Counted from the stretch's first letter, positions 9,024-19,100 are shown. The stretch is 64,000 bases of DNA from Maribacter ulvicola (GCF_900155985.1 NZ_FTMA01000009.1:62001-126000); one strand, 5' to 3'. The notes: generated from the letters alone by a model not told the origin. Translations and numbers: made by a program.

Positions 9024-11177
9024 CTATAGGTTATCTAATTGATTGTCATTTTTGTTATCGCTGATCGTCCAAAAGAAACCAATAAAAAAGAAGCGGTCTG
9101 CTGCAGGTGTAATTGTTCTTCTATTAAACATTCCATCTGTATTGGCTTGGTTGGCGTATTGATATCCGTTTACATTTTTAGTTCCTAATACGTTACTTAC
9201 GGATAGATATACTATTTTCTGCGGACTGATTAAATATGCATAGTTTGCATTTAACGAATTGAAGTTTTTTGCCTCTTCCGTTAAGAATCCTCCTTTGTTA
9301 GGGTTGGTATAGCTGCGACCAGATGCATAATTATAACTCAAACCTACTTGACTTTTCCAATTTTCTACCCAACGCTTTACAACTAATGATGCATTGTGTT
9401 TTGATGCAAAATCTGGGGTGGCATTTGTTGGATAGTTTTGATAATCTCTTTCAGTATCTAAATAGGAGTAAGACATCCAATATTCCGTGTTTTTAATGGT
9501 GTTATTATCTCTCCAGAATATATCCAAACCTTTGGCATATCCTTTTCCGTTACTGGTATAGGTAGAAGTACGTAGTGCGAACGGAGTATCATACTTCACT
9601 AAATTTCCATAATCTTTATAATACGCTTCGGCCCTAAATATCTGTTTATTTTTTACATATTGATAGTTGGCAATATAATGGCTAGTATTCTCGGCAGTGA
9701 AATCAGAATTATATTTTAAATAATCGTTCTTCGGATTTTGAAAAAACTCCCCGTATGCCAATGAAAATTGAGAGTTTGCCCCCGCTTTGTATGCTAATGA
9801 TAATCTTGGTGAAATAGTAAACTCTTGTAATAGTTCAGCGTATTCTCCTCTAATTCCAATCTTAGTGGCGAATTTTTTGGAGAAGAAAATATCTGTTTCT
9901 ACGAAACTGCTGAAAATATTATTATCGAATTCAAAATCATTTTCAAAGCTAACATCTTGGTAGTCTTCTGTAAAATTGGTTATGAAATATTCTGCACCAA
10001 AGTTGAGTTTGTAGCGACTAGAGAAGAACTTCTTAAAAGCGATTTTTAGATGTGCTGAGTTTTCAACATCTGTAATGTCAGAATCATTAAATTTCATTTC
10101 AGAACGGTCATTGGCAAAACTTACCCCTGTTGCTATGCTCCAGTCCTTTTCTAAGAAATCATGGTAAGAGGAGTTGATGTATAGATTTCTATTTTTTAAT
10201 CCAAAACGAATGCCATCTGCTTCATTAATATCTTCCTGCGTCAAGTCAAAATTTACGGAACTGTAGGCACCATAAACCTTAAGTAATCCGTCGTTATTGA
10301 ACTTATATCTATAGACGGCTTCACCTGCTACAGATTCTATGGGCTTGTGCCATTCGTTATTATCTGGATACAGTTTTTGATATGGTGCTAGATTAATATA
10401 AGATGTATTTAAACTTAAAGAACTTTTTTTCCATTTTTGGGTATTCCCTAATCCAAATCCAACGGTCATAATAGAAATTTCCGTTTTCTCTTCCTGTGGT
10501 TCACTTATACTATTTAAAAGTAAAACGCTTGATAGTGCCTGCCCGTATTCTGCTGAATAGCCACCTGTGGAAAATGTTATGCCTTTGAATAGAAATGGAG
10601 ATAATCTTCCTCTTGAAGGAATATTGTTGGCAGAAGGGGAGTAGGGGGTAAATACACGCATACCATCAACAAAAATCTGAGTTTCTTCGGCATCACCACC
10701 TCTAACAAATAGCCTTCCGTCTTCGGCAACATTAGAGGTTCCAGGTAATGTTTGTAACGCTCCTACGAAATCTCCAAGTGCTCCTGCAGTAGTTACAATA
10801 TCTAGCGGTTTTAATGCTGTCACCTTAGCATTGTCACCAGCTTTGAACGTACCTGCATTTACAGTAACGGCATCTAAGGTATTTACATCATCTTTTAGTT
10901 TGATGGTGATATTTTTGAAATTGGTAATATCGTCTGATTTTGAATAGGTTTCAAATGAAATGAAAGATGCTATTAATGTTTGTACAGCAGTTGTAGTTGT
11001 TTCAAAGGTGAATGTACCCTCTTCATTTGTAGCAGTTCCATTATAAGTGCCTTTTAAATAGACGTTTGCACCCATAATTGGTGTTCCCTGTTGGTCAATA
11101 ACCTTACCGGAAATTGTTGATTGAGAAAGAAGATTAATATGTAAAAATGTGAGTAATAAAATAAATAACGTCTTCAT
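9024..11177 (-). CDS. TonB-dependent outer-membrane receptor with CarboxypepD_reg-like domain
   Basis: A 717-aa outer-membrane receptor for energised uptake. Order: signal peptide (about residues 1-19); carboxypeptidase-D-regulatory-like beta domain (ISGKVIDQQGTPIMGANVYL, about 22-105); plug domain (LGDFVGALQTLPGTSNVAEDGRLFVRGG region, IFVDGMRV); then a 22-strand-type barrel. It is short for the family and has no paired SusD-like gene next to it, so it is not a typical SusCD polysaccharide transporter. The substrate is not identifiable from sequence. The downstream gene encodes a small secreted protein. Confidence 0.9.
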   Translation of the reverse strand: MKTLFILLLTFLHINLLSQSTISGKVIDQQGTPIMGANVYLKGTYNGTATNEEGTFTFETTTTAVQTLIASFISFETYSKSDDITNFKNITIKLKDDVNTLDAVTVNAGTFKAGDNAKVTALKPLDIVTTAGALGDFVGALQTLPGTSNVAEDGRLFVRGGDAEETQIFVDGMRVFTPYSPSANNIPSRGRLSPFLFKGITFSTGGYSAEYGQALSSVLLLNSISEPQEEKTEISIMTVGFGLGNTQKWKKSSLSLNTSYINLAPYQKLYPDNNEWHKPIESVAGEAVYRYKFNNDGLLKVYGAYSSVNFDLTQEDINEADGIRFGLKNRNLYINSSYHDFLEKDWSIATGVSFANDRSEMKFNDSDITDVENSAHLKIAFKKFFSSRYKLNFGAEYFITNFTEDYQDVSFENDFEFDNNIFSSFVETDIFFSKKFATKIGIRGEYAELLQEFTISPRLSLAYKAGANSQFSLAYGEFFQNPKNDYLKYNSDFTAENTSHYIANYQYVKNKQIFRAEAYYKDYGNLVKYDTPFALRTSTYTSNGKGYAKGLDIFWRDNNTIKNTEYWMSYSYLDTERDYQNYPTNATPDFASKHNASLVVKRWVENWKSQVGLSYNYASGRSYTNPNKGGFLTEEAKNFNSLNANYAYLISPQKIVYLSVSNVLGTKNVNGYQYANQANTDGMFNRRTITPAADRFFFIGFFWTISDNKNDNQLDNL

Positions 11178-11309
11178 TGTTGATTATAATTTGATTGATA
11201 CCGCAAATATGAATCGTAATAGAAGATTTAAGTAAAATGTTTTTCTCAGTTGTCGAGTTTTTAAACTGAATTGTAATATTAACTTGTTAAGTTATTTAAC
11301 AGAGTTAAT

Positions 11310-11329
11310 TTATCACAGAAATGTGGTAA
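11310..11329. promoter_or_regulatory. Dyad upstream of MFS gene promoter
   Basis: TTATCACA-GAAA-TGTGGTAA, a 20-bp dyad with one mismatch between arms, directly upstream of the predicted -33 element of the MFS gene. Two smaller dyads lie just before it: TAACTT-GTT-AAGTTA (11280-11294) and TTAAC-AGA-GTTAA (11296-11308). Likely regulator-binding sites in the divergent MFS/TonB-receptor intergenic region; the regulator is unknown. Confidence 0.4.
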
Positions 11330-11339
11330 TTAATGAGCG

Positions 11340-11368
11340 TTGTTAACGACATATGCGTTCTAACTTTG
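11340..11368 (+). promoter_or_regulatory. Bacteroidota-type promoter for MFS gene
   Basis: A -33 TTG (11340-11342) and an exact -7 TAACTTTG (11361-11368, consensus TAnnTTTG) with 18-nt spacing. This predicts a transcript start near 11372 and a leader of about 50 nt before the ATG at 11425. Confidence 0.55.
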
Positions 11369-11424
11369 CCGTTTTAATTATGTGGGTTATATAAAAGGCT
11401 ATAGAGAGAAATAAAACTTAAAGT

Positions 11425-12624
11425 ATGGAGAACTTAAAATCAAATAAGAAAGCATTATTTGCTTTAGCCATCGGTGGTTTTGGAATAGGACTTACCGAGT
11501 TTGTTATCATGGGAATTTTGACTGAAGTTTCTGGAGCATTAGAGATAACCATTCCCCAGGCTGGTCACTTTATTGCGGCCTATGCTTTAGGAGTTGTAGT
11601 GGGAGCACCGTTGTTAACGGGTTTTGGTTCAAAACTTAGTCCCAAGAAAATGTTATTTCTTTTAATGATATGGTTTACGGTATTTAATACCTTATCTGGA
11701 CTTGCCTCCGGATATAACAGTTTATTGTTTATGAGATTTTTATCAGGTATTCCTCACGGTGCATTTTTCGGTATAGGTGCTGTAGTGGCTACCAAACTAG
11801 CTAAAAAGGGAAAAGCGGCCCAAGCAATTTCAATTATGTTTTCTGGTCTTACGGTTGCCAATGTAATTGGAGTACCCATTGGTACCTATTTAGGACAACA
11901 GTTTAGCTGGAGCGTTTCGTTTTACCTTGTTGGCTTTGTTGGCCTGTTGGCTTTGGGAAGCATTTATTTATGGATGCCAAAAATTGAAGTAGAAGAACCG
12001 GAACAGCGGGTTAGTGTTGTGCAAGGGTTGAAGAATACAGAGCTTTGGGCTTTAATAGCATTGACTACCATCGGTACCGGCGGATTCTTTGCTTGGTACA
12101 GTTATGTTGCCCCGTTAATTACAGATGTTGCCGGGTTGCCAAACCATTTTGTTGGTTATGCTATGATGTTAGCAGGTCTTGGTATGGTAGTAGGTAATTT
12201 TTTAGGTGCAAAGATGGCAGAGCTGTTTTCCCCTTTAAAAGCGGTGATTATTAGTTTGTCCGTTATGTGCGGTATTTTACTGCTTAATATGGTAATTGCA
12301 ACTAATCCGTATTTATTAATGGTATTGACTTTTGTTATTGGTGTAATATCCTTCACCGTAGCAACTCCAATTCAGATGGCAATAATTAATACCTCTAAAG
12401 GTTCTGAAATGTTAGGCTCTTCAATGAACCAAAGTGCCTTTAACATGGGTAATGCTTCTGGTGCATATTTAGCAGGTTTGCCTATTGCGTTTGGTTATGG
12501 TATTGTTTATTCTAGTTTGGTAGGTGCTATACTTGCTTTTTCTGGTGTAATCATTGCAGTTGCTATTTTAATAGTTAGAAAGAGAAAGGAAATCAAATAT
12601 AAAAAAATGGCGATGAGCTGTTAG
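11425..12624 (+). CDS. MFS transporter, AraJ-like DHA1 efflux family
   Basis: A 399-aa major facilitator with about 12 hydrophobic helices and the conserved inter-helix glycine/arginine segment SKLSPKKMLFLLM. FLSGIPHGAFFGIGAVVATKLAKKG resembles AraJ/YdhP-type sugar or drug efflux permeases (DHA1). Inner membrane, proton-coupled export expected; the substrate is unknown. Transcribed alone from the promoter at 11340-11368 and ended by the hairpin at 12647-12680. Confidence 0.85.
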   Translation: MENLKSNKKALFALAIGGFGIGLTEFVIMGILTEVSGALEITIPQAGHFIAAYALGVVVGAPLLTGFGSKLSPKKMLFLLMIWFTVFNTLSGLASGYNSLLFMRFLSGIPHGAFFGIGAVVATKLAKKGKAAQAISIMFSGLTVANVIGVPIGTYLGQQFSWSVSFYLVGFVGLLALGSIYLWMPKIEVEEPEQRVSVVQGLKNTELWALIALTTIGTGGFFAWYSYVAPLITDVAGLPNHFVGYAMMLAGLGMVVGNFLGAKMAELFSPLKAVIISLSVMCGILLLNMVIATNPYLLMVLTFVIGVISFTVATPIQMAIINTSKGSEMLGSSMNQSAFNMGNASGAYLAGLPIAFGYGIVYSSLVGAILAFSGVIIAVAILIVRKRKEIKYKKMAMSC

Positions 12625-12646
12625 TCCTTATAAGCTATACAATGTC

Positions 12647-12680
12647 AAAAAGGAACTTGCGTGTCAAGTTCCTTTTTTTT
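12647..12680 (+). terminator. Rho-independent terminator after MFS gene
   Basis: AAAAAGGAACTTG (12647-12659) and CAAGTTCCTTTTT (12665-12677) form a perfect stem with a 5-nt loop and an 8-T run. Confidence 0.85.
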
Positions 12681-12828
12681 GTATTAAATATTTAGGAGTC
12701 CCTAATATACTGATGTTGTTTTGTGCTAGTAATCAGCTTGTTTGGATGTTAAAATTTTTAAATTGTGCAGTTCATCGATAATTTTATCTGTTTTATCACG
12801 TTGTAACCAAAACTAAACCTACAATGTT

Positions 12829-14097
12829 GTGTTACGTGCCAAATTTTTCTTTGGAGCCATAATAATGGTTCTGTTACTATTTGTTCTTACGGCTTCTTCA
12901 TTTAAGCCAGAACATTCAAAAGCAATGATTTCAAATTCCAATCCGATAAAAAATTTAGCGGAAAAAAAGGAAATCAAACTGTATAATACTCGTCAAAAAG
13001 CATTGAATGATGCCTTGACAAATTATTTCAATAAGGCAATATCTTCTGGTGATATTGTTGGCGCAGGAGTAAGTATTGTGAGCGGTGATTCTATTATTCT
13101 TTCTGATGGATATGGTAAAAGAAGTTATAAGGGAAGTAAATCTGTTGACGGAAAAACCTTATTTAGATTGGGGTCTATATCAAAAGGATTTACAGGCATA
13201 TTAGCAGCCAACTTAGAGAGTGAAGGCAAATTACATCTAAATGATAAGGTGGTGGATTATTTACCAAATTTTCATTTTGGAAATCAACAGAATACACAGA
13301 AAATTGAGGTAGCGCATTTACTTTCGCACACAACCGGTACGCCGTATCATAGTTATACGGATTTAGTGGAGGCGGGACTTTCTATATCTACTATAAGCGA
13401 AAAATTTAATGCTGTGCATCCAATAGCTGCACCTGGTGCTCAATATAGCTATCAGAATGCAATGTTTTCTGTATCACAAGAAGTGATGCTAAAAGCAACC
13501 GGAAAAGATATTCAGACCTTATTGACAGATAGATTCTTTAAGCCTTTAGGTATGAATGCTGTTTCTATGGATCATGAAACGCTTATAAATACAAAAAATA
13601 TTGCCTTACCACATGTTAGAAAAGGGCATAGTTGGCGAACTGATTTACCAAGAGATAATTATTATAATGCCATTGCGGCTGGTGGAATTAATGCCAATTC
13701 TGAAGATATGGCAAAGTGGATGCGTTTTTTGTTAGGTCATAATCCTGAGGTGATGTCCAAAGATGATATGGCTCAGGTATTTAAACCTTTTGTTGCATTA
13801 AAAGGTCATCGCAAGTACTATCAAAAATGGCCGGGTCACGTAAGTTCTAGTTACGGATTTGGGTGGCGAATACATACCGTTAAAGAGAATGATAATGCAG
13901 CTGAAGAAACGATTTGGCATCATGGTGGTAGTGTGAACAACTACAGAAATGAAATTGCTCTTTTTCCGGATGCTGATATAGGAATTTGTGTGTTGATCAA
14001 CGGACCGTCTAAATTGGTGAAAACCGTAATACCAGATTTGCGTGCCATTGTAAAAAGTATTTATGAGCAAGAAATTGCAATAGCTACGAGTATATAA
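12829..14097 (+). CDS. Serine beta-lactamase-family hydrolase (class C / penicillin-binding-like)
   Basis: A 422-aa beta-lactamase-superfamily (Pfam Beta-lactamase type) protein. The nucleophile motif SxxK is S116-I-S-K119, the YxN motif is Y208-Q-N210, and the third motif is H364-H-G-G367 in place of KTG, as in many esterase or peptidase members. An N-terminal hydrophobic signal suggests export. The start is GTG at 12829 (gives R and K before the hydrophobic core, a normal signal peptide); ATG at 12865 is a shorter alternative, and an ATG at 12824 is out of frame. Real activity could be esterase, D-aminopeptidase or beta-lactamase; sequence alone does not decide. Confidence 0.85.
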   Translation: MLRAKFFFGAIIMVLLLFVLTASSFKPEHSKAMISNSNPIKNLAEKKEIKLYNTRQKALNDALTNYFNKAISSGDIVGAGVSIVSGDSIILSDGYGKRSYKGSKSVDGKTLFRLGSISKGFTGILAANLESEGKLHLNDKVVDYLPNFHFGNQQNTQKIEVAHLLSHTTGTPYHSYTDLVEAGLSISTISEKFNAVHPIAAPGAQYSYQNAMFSVSQEVMLKATGKDIQTLLTDRFFKPLGMNAVSMDHETLINTKNIALPHVRKGHSWRTDLPRDNYYNAIAAGGINANSEDMAKWMRFLLGHNPEVMSKDDMAQVFKPFVALKGHRKYYQKWPGHVSSSYGFGWRIHTVKENDNAAEETIWHHGGSVNNYRNEIALFPDADIGICVLINGPSKLVKTVIPDLRAIVKSIYEQEIAIATSI

Positions 14098-14123
14098 GAT
14101 TACTGTAATTATTAGATATAAAA

Positions 14124-14160
14124 AATCCCTTTAATCATTGATTAAAGGGATTCTCATTTT
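14124..14160. terminator. Bidirectional hairpin terminator
   Basis: AATCCCTTTAATC (14124-14136) and GATTAAAGGGATT (14140-14152), a perfect stem with a 3-nt loop, A-run before and T-rich after. It lies between convergent serine hydrolase and leuB. Confidence 0.85.
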
Positions 14161-14172
14161 TAAGTAACGTTC

Positions 14173-15228
14173 TTAAATGTTGCTAGCTAACCAATCACCA
14201 ACTTCACTTGTTTTGTAACTTTTACCACCTTCGGCAAGGTCTTCCGTAACATACCCTTCTGCCAGAGATTTATTTACCACTCTTCTGATTTCTTCAGCTT
14301 CTTTTGTCATATTCATATCTTCAAAAAGCATAGCGGCAGAAAGAACGGTTGCTAACGGATTGGCAATGTCTTTACCCGCTGCTTGTGGATAAGAGCCATG
14401 GATAGGTTCATATAAAGATACTTTGCTACCTACAGAAGAAGAAGGCATAAGTCCCATAGAACCTGCAATTACAGAAGCTTCATCCGTTAAAATATCTCCG
14501 AAAAGGTTTGCTGTTATGATTACGTCATATCCTTTTGGCCATTGAATTAATCGCATCGCAACTGCATCAATAAACTCATAAGAAACTTCAACCTCTGGAT
14601 AATCTTTTTCCATAGCCTGTACGGTCTCTCTCCAAAGTCTAGAGGATTCCAATACGTTGGCTTTATCAACACAACATAATTTTTTAGAACGCTTCATAGC
14701 AAACTCAAAGCCTTTTTTAGCTAATCTTTCTATTTCAAAACGTTGGTAGGTCATGGTGTCAAATGCGGTGTTGCCATCATCTTTTCTTCCACGCTCACCA
14801 AAATATACACCGCCAGTTAATTCACGAAGAATTATTAAGTCGGTACCCTCAATACGGTCTTTTTTTAGTGGTGACTTTTCTATTAATGAAGGAAAGGTGA
14901 AGGTTGGTCTAACGTTGGCAAATAACCCTAATTTTTGTCTCATCTTCAACAACCCTTGCTCTGGGCGAACTTTTGCAGAAGGGTCATTATCAAAACGTGG
15001 GTGACCTATAGCGCCAAAAAGAACTGCATCGGCATTTGCACAAATTTCATGGGTTTCATCTGGGTAAGGCTCACCAACGGCATCAATTGCTGCAGCACCA
15101 GTTAAAGCTGGTTTCCAAGTAATATGATGTTCGTACTTTTTAGCAATTGCATCACATACTTTTACTGCTTGATCAATAACTTCAGGACCGATACCATCAC
15201 CGGCCAATAAGGCAATATTTAATTTCAT
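14173..15228 (-). CDS. leuB: 3-isopropylmalate dehydrogenase
   Basis: Oxidative decarboxylation of 3-isopropylmalate with NAD+ in leucine synthesis. 351 aa, normal length. Opens with LLAGDGIGPEV, has the substrate/metal signature around TVQAMEKDYPEVEVSYEFIDAVAMRL and the NAD-adenine loop SLYEPIHGSYPQAAGKDIANP. Last gene of the leuC-leuD-leuA-leuB run; separated from leuA by 158 bp that hold a REP-like repeat. Confidence 0.97.
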   Translation of the reverse strand: MKLNIALLAGDGIGPEVIDQAVKVCDAIAKKYEHHITWKPALTGAAAIDAVGEPYPDETHEICANADAVLFGAIGHPRFDNDPSAKVRPEQGLLKMRQKLGLFANVRPTFTFPSLIEKSPLKKDRIEGTDLIILRELTGGVYFGERGRKDDGNTAFDTMTYQRFEIERLAKKGFEFAMKRSKKLCCVDKANVLESSRLWRETVQAMEKDYPEVEVSYEFIDAVAMRLIQWPKGYDVIITANLFGDILTDEASVIAGSMGLMPSSSVGSKVSLYEPIHGSYPQAAGKDIANPLATVLSAAMLFEDMNMTKEAEEIRRVVNKSLAEGYVTEDLAEGGKSYKTSEVGDWLASNI

Positions 15229-15256
15229 TTGATGTGTTTGTATGTTGCTCGTATTT

Positions 15257-15283
15257 CGTCATTGCGAGGTACGAAGCAATCTG
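15257..15283. repeat. REP-like CATTGCGAGG...GAAGCAATC repeat
   Basis: Contains ATTGCGAGGTACGAAGCAAT (15261-15280), an imperfect hairpin with ATTGC/GCAAT ends. I recognise this as one of the widespread short intergenic repeats (CGTCATTGCGAGG-type) found in multiple copies in many bacterial genomes. It sits in the 158-bp leuA-leuB gap, where it could form an RNA stem affecting downstream leuB expression. Confidence 0.6.
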
Positions 15284-15386
15284 TTTAATTTATTCTCAAT
15301 TTTAACTCGTATGTCAAATTTTGACTAACTTTTTAATGTTCTTTAAGTCCTAAAATACTTTTGCGCTCAGCGTCAAGTGCATAGCG

Positions 15387-16904
15387 TTATATTATATTCA
15401 ACATCTTCTCTGTCGCTTTAATGGCACTAACCGTTTGGTCAGAATCTAAACCTCTTGATGTAAATTCCTTTCCATCCAATTCCCAAGTGATTACGGTTTC
15501 ACATAAGGCGTCAGAGGTACTGCCTGGTGGTATTCTTACGGCGTAATCCGTTAATTTTGGTAACGCTATTTTCTTGGCTATATATACTTTTTTTAACGCA
15601 TTCATAAAGGCATCATACTGCCCGTCTCCTTGTGCATGTGCCTCGATCACTTTACCATCTATTTCAACAGATAGGGTAGTGGAAGGCATTAAGCCCATGG
15701 CATGAGTTAATACATATGATTTTATAAAAACTTTCTGCTTATAATCTGCGGTATCCAAAACATCAGAAATAATAAAAGGAAGGTCATCTTTGGTAACGCG
15801 TTCTTTTTTATCTCCTAATTCAATAATACGTGCAGTAACTTTTTTTAGTTCCTCGTTATTCAAGGTTAAACCAAGTTCCAGTAAGTTTTTCTGAATGTTG
15901 GCTTTCCCTGACATTTTACCCAAAGCGTATTTACGTTTTCTTCCAAAACGCTCTGGCATAAGATCACTAAAATATAGATTATTTTTACTATCACCATCGG
16001 CATGAATACCGGCAGTTTGGGTAAATACATTATCACCAACAATGGGTTTATTGGCGGGTATGGTAAACCCTGTAAAGGCAGAAACCAACTTGCTTACTTT
16101 ATATAGAGAGGTTTCGTTTACATTAATTTCAATTTCTGGTAAAAAATCATTGATAACGGCTACGGCACTTGCCATAGGTGCGTTACCTGCTCTTTCTCCC
16201 ATGCCGTTTACGGTAAGGTGTAAGCCATGACATCCGGCTTTAACGGCCTCCATGATATTGGCAACTCCTAAATCGTAATCATTGTGTCCATGAAAATCGA
16301 AATGTAAATTTGGATACTTTTGTACTATTTCAGACAAATATGCATATGTTTCGCTATGCGTTAAAATGCCTAATGTATCTGGGAGTAATATTCTTTTTAC
16401 ATGCTGGGTAGATAAAAAATCTAGAAACTGAAATACATATTCTTTGGAATTTCGCATTCCATTACTCCAATCCTCCAAATAGATATTATTGATAATTCCT
16501 CTTTCGGTGGCTTGTTTAAAAGTTTCAGCAATTTCAGAAAAGTGCTGTTCGGGAGTTTTCTTTAGCTGGTACTTTAAGTGGTTCATAGAACCCTTGGTCA
16601 GTAAGTTCTGAGAAATGGCACCAGATTTCTGCATCCAATCTAAAGAAATACCGCCATCAACAAAAGTTAGTACTTCTACACGTTCTAAATACCCTTTTTC
16701 AGCAGCCCATTCGGTAATTTTCTGAACGGCATCTAGCTCTCCATCAGATACGCGGGCAGATGCAATTTCAATTCGGTCTACTTTTAGTTCTTCCAAAAGT
16801 AATTTTGCCAAGGTCAGTTTTTCCGATGCAGAAAAAGATACGCCCGAAGTTTGTTCACCATCCCTAAGGGTGGTATCCATTATTTCTAACTTTCTTTTTT
16901 TCAT
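15387..16904 (-). CDS. leuA: 2-isopropylmalate synthase (LeuA-type; citramalate synthase not excluded)
   Basis: Claisen condensation of acetyl-CoA with 2-oxoisovalerate. HMGL-like TIM barrel opening with MDTTLRDGEQTSG, the metal/histidine segment HFDFHGHNDYDLGVAN, then the C-terminal LeuA dimer/allosteric domain (about the last 120 residues, QGDGQYDAFMNALKKVY). I chose ATG at 16904 because it begins at the family's usual MKKRKxEIMDTTLRDGE; an ATG at 16931 would add nine residues. Members of this clade are sometimes citramalate synthases, but placement inside a leu operon next to a threonine-dependent ilvA favours LeuA. Confidence 0.88.
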   Translation of the reverse strand: MKKRKLEIMDTTLRDGEQTSGVSFSASEKLTLAKLLLEELKVDRIEIASARVSDGELDAVQKITEWAAEKGYLERVEVLTFVDGGISLDWMQKSGAISQNLLTKGSMNHLKYQLKKTPEQHFSEIAETFKQATERGIINNIYLEDWSNGMRNSKEYVFQFLDFLSTQHVKRILLPDTLGILTHSETYAYLSEIVQKYPNLHFDFHGHNDYDLGVANIMEAVKAGCHGLHLTVNGMGERAGNAPMASAVAVINDFLPEIEINVNETSLYKVSKLVSAFTGFTIPANKPIVGDNVFTQTAGIHADGDSKNNLYFSDLMPERFGRKRKYALGKMSGKANIQKNLLELGLTLNNEELKKVTARIIELGDKKERVTKDDLPFIISDVLDTADYKQKVFIKSYVLTHAMGLMPSTTLSVEIDGKVIEAHAQGDGQYDAFMNALKKVYIAKKIALPKLTDYAVRIPPGSTSDALCETVITWELDGKEFTSRGLDSDQTVSAIKATEKMLNII

Positions 16905-16980
16905 GTGTTCTAAATGCCATTTCTCAGTCAAAGAAATGGCATTGGGTTAGTTAAGGTAAATGCTTTGTACTTTTCTGATT

Positions 16981-17577
16981 TTATAAAGGAGTATTCTCTG
17001 CGAAAGTCTCAATATCTTTTTTGATGTTCAATAAGTAATCGATATCATCAAAACCGTTAAGCATATTGTTTTTCTTATAATCGTTAATGTCAAAAGATTC
17101 ACTTTCACCTGTAGGCAATAATGTAATTTTTTGCTCTTGAAGATTAATTTCCAATTCAGTAGATGGGTCCGCTTCTACGGCATCAAATATTTTTTGTAGA
17201 AACTCAGCACTTACCTGTACCGGTAATACTCCAATATTTAAACAGTTACCTCTAAAGATATCTGCGAAGAAACTAGAAACTACACATCTAAATCCGTAAT
17301 CATAAACTGCCCAAGCAGCATGCTCACGAGATGATCCTGAACCAAAGTTTTTACCACCTACTAAGATTTTTCCACTGAATTTATCTTGATTTAAAACAAA
17401 GTCTTCTTTTAAAGTATTGTCTTGATTGTAGCGCCAATCTCTAAATAGGTTGTCGCCAAAGCCTACACGCTCTGTAGCTTTTAAAAATCGTGCAGGTATT
17501 ATTTGATCTGTATCTACGTTCTCTATTGGTAAAGGAACCGCAGTTGAAGTTAATATGTCGAATTTATCGTATGCCAT
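16981..17577 (-). CDS. leuD: 3-isopropylmalate dehydratase, small subunit
   Basis: Aconitase-family swivel domain partner of LeuC, isomerising 2- to 3-isopropylmalate. 198 aa, normal length. Motifs: VDTDQIIPARFLK near residues 21-33 and GGKNFGSGSSREHAAWA near 74-90. It follows leuC by 83 bp on the same strand. Confidence 0.97.
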   Translation of the reverse strand: MAYDKFDILTSTAVPLPIENVDTDQIIPARFLKATERVGFGDNLFRDWRYNQDNTLKEDFVLNQDKFSGKILVGGKNFGSGSSREHAAWAVYDYGFRCVVSSFFADIFRGNCLNIGVLPVQVSAEFLQKIFDAVEADPSTELEINLQEQKITLLPTGESESFDINDYKKNNMLNGFDDIDYLLNIKKDIETFAENTPL

Positions 17578-17660
17578 TTTTCTATAGTTTTTCGTTGATA
17601 GTTGTTCGTTGTTGGTGAGTTCGCTTTTAATTGTAAAAATTTACAATCAACCAACAATCA

Positions 17661-19079
17661 TTAATTAACAACCATTTCTTCCATTAATTCTCTTGGATCG
17701 GTTACTTTACCGGTAACGGCAGCTGCAGCAGCAACTAACGGACTGGCCAATAGCGTTCTTGATCCAGGTCCTTGTCTACCTTCAAAGTTTCTGTTAGAAG
17801 TACTTACGGCTAATTTACCTGCAGGAACCTTATCATCGTTCATTGCTAAACAAGCAGAACAACCAGGCTCACGAAGCTCAAAACCAGATTCGGTTAAAAT
17901 ATCAAGGATACCTTCTTCTTTAATAGCTGTTTCCACCTTGTGTGATCCAGGAACTAACCATGCCGTAACATTGTCAGCTTTTCTTCTTCCTTTTACGATA
18001 GAGGTAAAGGCTCTAAAATCTTCTATACGACCATTGGTACAGCTTCCAAGGAAAACAAAATCTATAGGTTTCCCCATCATACTATCACCTTCATTGAAAT
18101 CCATATATTTCAATGATTTCTGGTACGTGGTAGCACCTCCCTGTACGGCATTTGCCATAGGAATATCGTTAGAGATTCCCATACCCATACCTGGGTTGGT
18201 ACCATAGGTAATCATTGGTTCAATTAGTGAACCATCAAAAGTTAATTCTTTATCGAATATGGCATCTTCATCTGTGTATAAGGTTTCCCAATATGCCATT
18301 GCTTTATCCCAATCTGCACCTTTAGGAGTAAACTCGCGATCTTTTACATATTCAAATGTCTTTTCATCAGGAGCGATCATTCCACCACGGGCACCCATTT
18401 CTATACTTAGATTACAAACGGTCATACGACCTTCCATACTCATGTCCCTGAAAATATCACCAGCATATTCTACGAAATATCCAGTTGCACCAGAAGTCGT
18501 TAATTGAGAGATGATAAATAAGGCAACATCTTTAGGTGTAACCCCTTTGCTCATTTTACCATTTATATTAATACGCATTCTCTTAGGCTTAGGCTGCATA
18601 ATACACTGTGTAGCCAAGACCATTTCAACTTCAGAAGTACCAATGCCAAAAGCGATTGCACCAAAAGCACCGTGAGTAGAAGTGTGTGAATCTCCACAAA
18701 CAATAGTAGCACCTGGTTGGGTAATACCATATTCAGGACCTACAACGTGTACAATACCGTTTTTTGCATGACCTAATCCCCAATAAGAAATACCATATTC
18801 ATTGGCATTTTCTTCTAACATTTTTAATTGGTTAGCAGAAAGTGGATCGGCAACCGGTAAATGTTGGTTAATAGTTGGTGTGTTGTGGTCAGCTGTTGCA
18901 AATGTTTTCTCAGGGTGCAAAACAGGAATATTTCTGTTCTTGATCCCTAGAAAAGCAACAGGACTTGTTACTTCATGAACCATATGTCTGTCAATGAACA
19001 GTACATCTGGACCATCTTGTATTTTATGTACTACGTGGGAATCCCACACTTTGTCAAATAATGTTTTTGTTGCGCTCAT
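17661..19079 (-). CDS. leuC: 3-isopropylmalate dehydratase, large subunit
   Basis: Catalytic [4Fe-4S] subunit of isopropylmalate isomerase; 472 aa, normal length. The three cluster ligands are Cys347 (SCTNGR) and Cys407/Cys410 ([11 protein letters not shown]). Substrate segments [22 protein letters not shown] are present. First gene of the leu operon, with a -7-type promoter element 22 bp upstream. Confidence 0.97.
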   Translation of the reverse strand: MSATKTLFDKVWDSHVVHKIQDGPDVLFIDRHMVHEVTSPVAFLGIKNRNIPVLHPEKTFATADHNTPTINQHLPVADPLSANQLKMLEENANEYGISYWGLGHAKNGIVHVVGPEYGITQPGATIVCGDSHTSTHGAFGAIAFGIGTSEVEMVLATQCIMQPKPKRMRININGKMSKGVTPKDVALFIISQLTTSGATGYFVEYAGDIFRDMSMEGRMTVCNLSIEMGARGGMIAPDEKTFEYVKDREFTPKGADWDKAMAYWETLYTDEDAIFDKELTFDGSLIEPMITYGTNPGMGMGISNDIPMANAVQGGATTYQKSLKYMDFNEGDSMMGKPIDFVFLGSCTNGRIEDFRAFTSIVKGRRKADNVTAWLVPGSHKVETAIKEEGILDILTESGFELREPGCSACLAMNDDKVPAGKLAVSTSNRNFEGRQGPGSRTLLASPLVAAAAAVTGKVTDPRELMEEMVVN

Positions 19080-19100
19080 ATTCTATATAATCTAAGTTCA

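Noticed and set aside
9024-11177. SusC of a SusCD polysaccharide locus
   Set aside because: No SusD-like lipoprotein or carbohydrate enzymes nearby, and the receiver is much shorter than SusC.
12824-12864. ATG at 12824 as start of the serine hydrolase
   Set aside because: Out of frame and closed by a stop after 12 codons.
12829-14097. Antibiotic-resistance beta-lactamase
   Set aside because: Class C-like fold but HHGG replaces KTG; esterase or peptidase roles are as likely.
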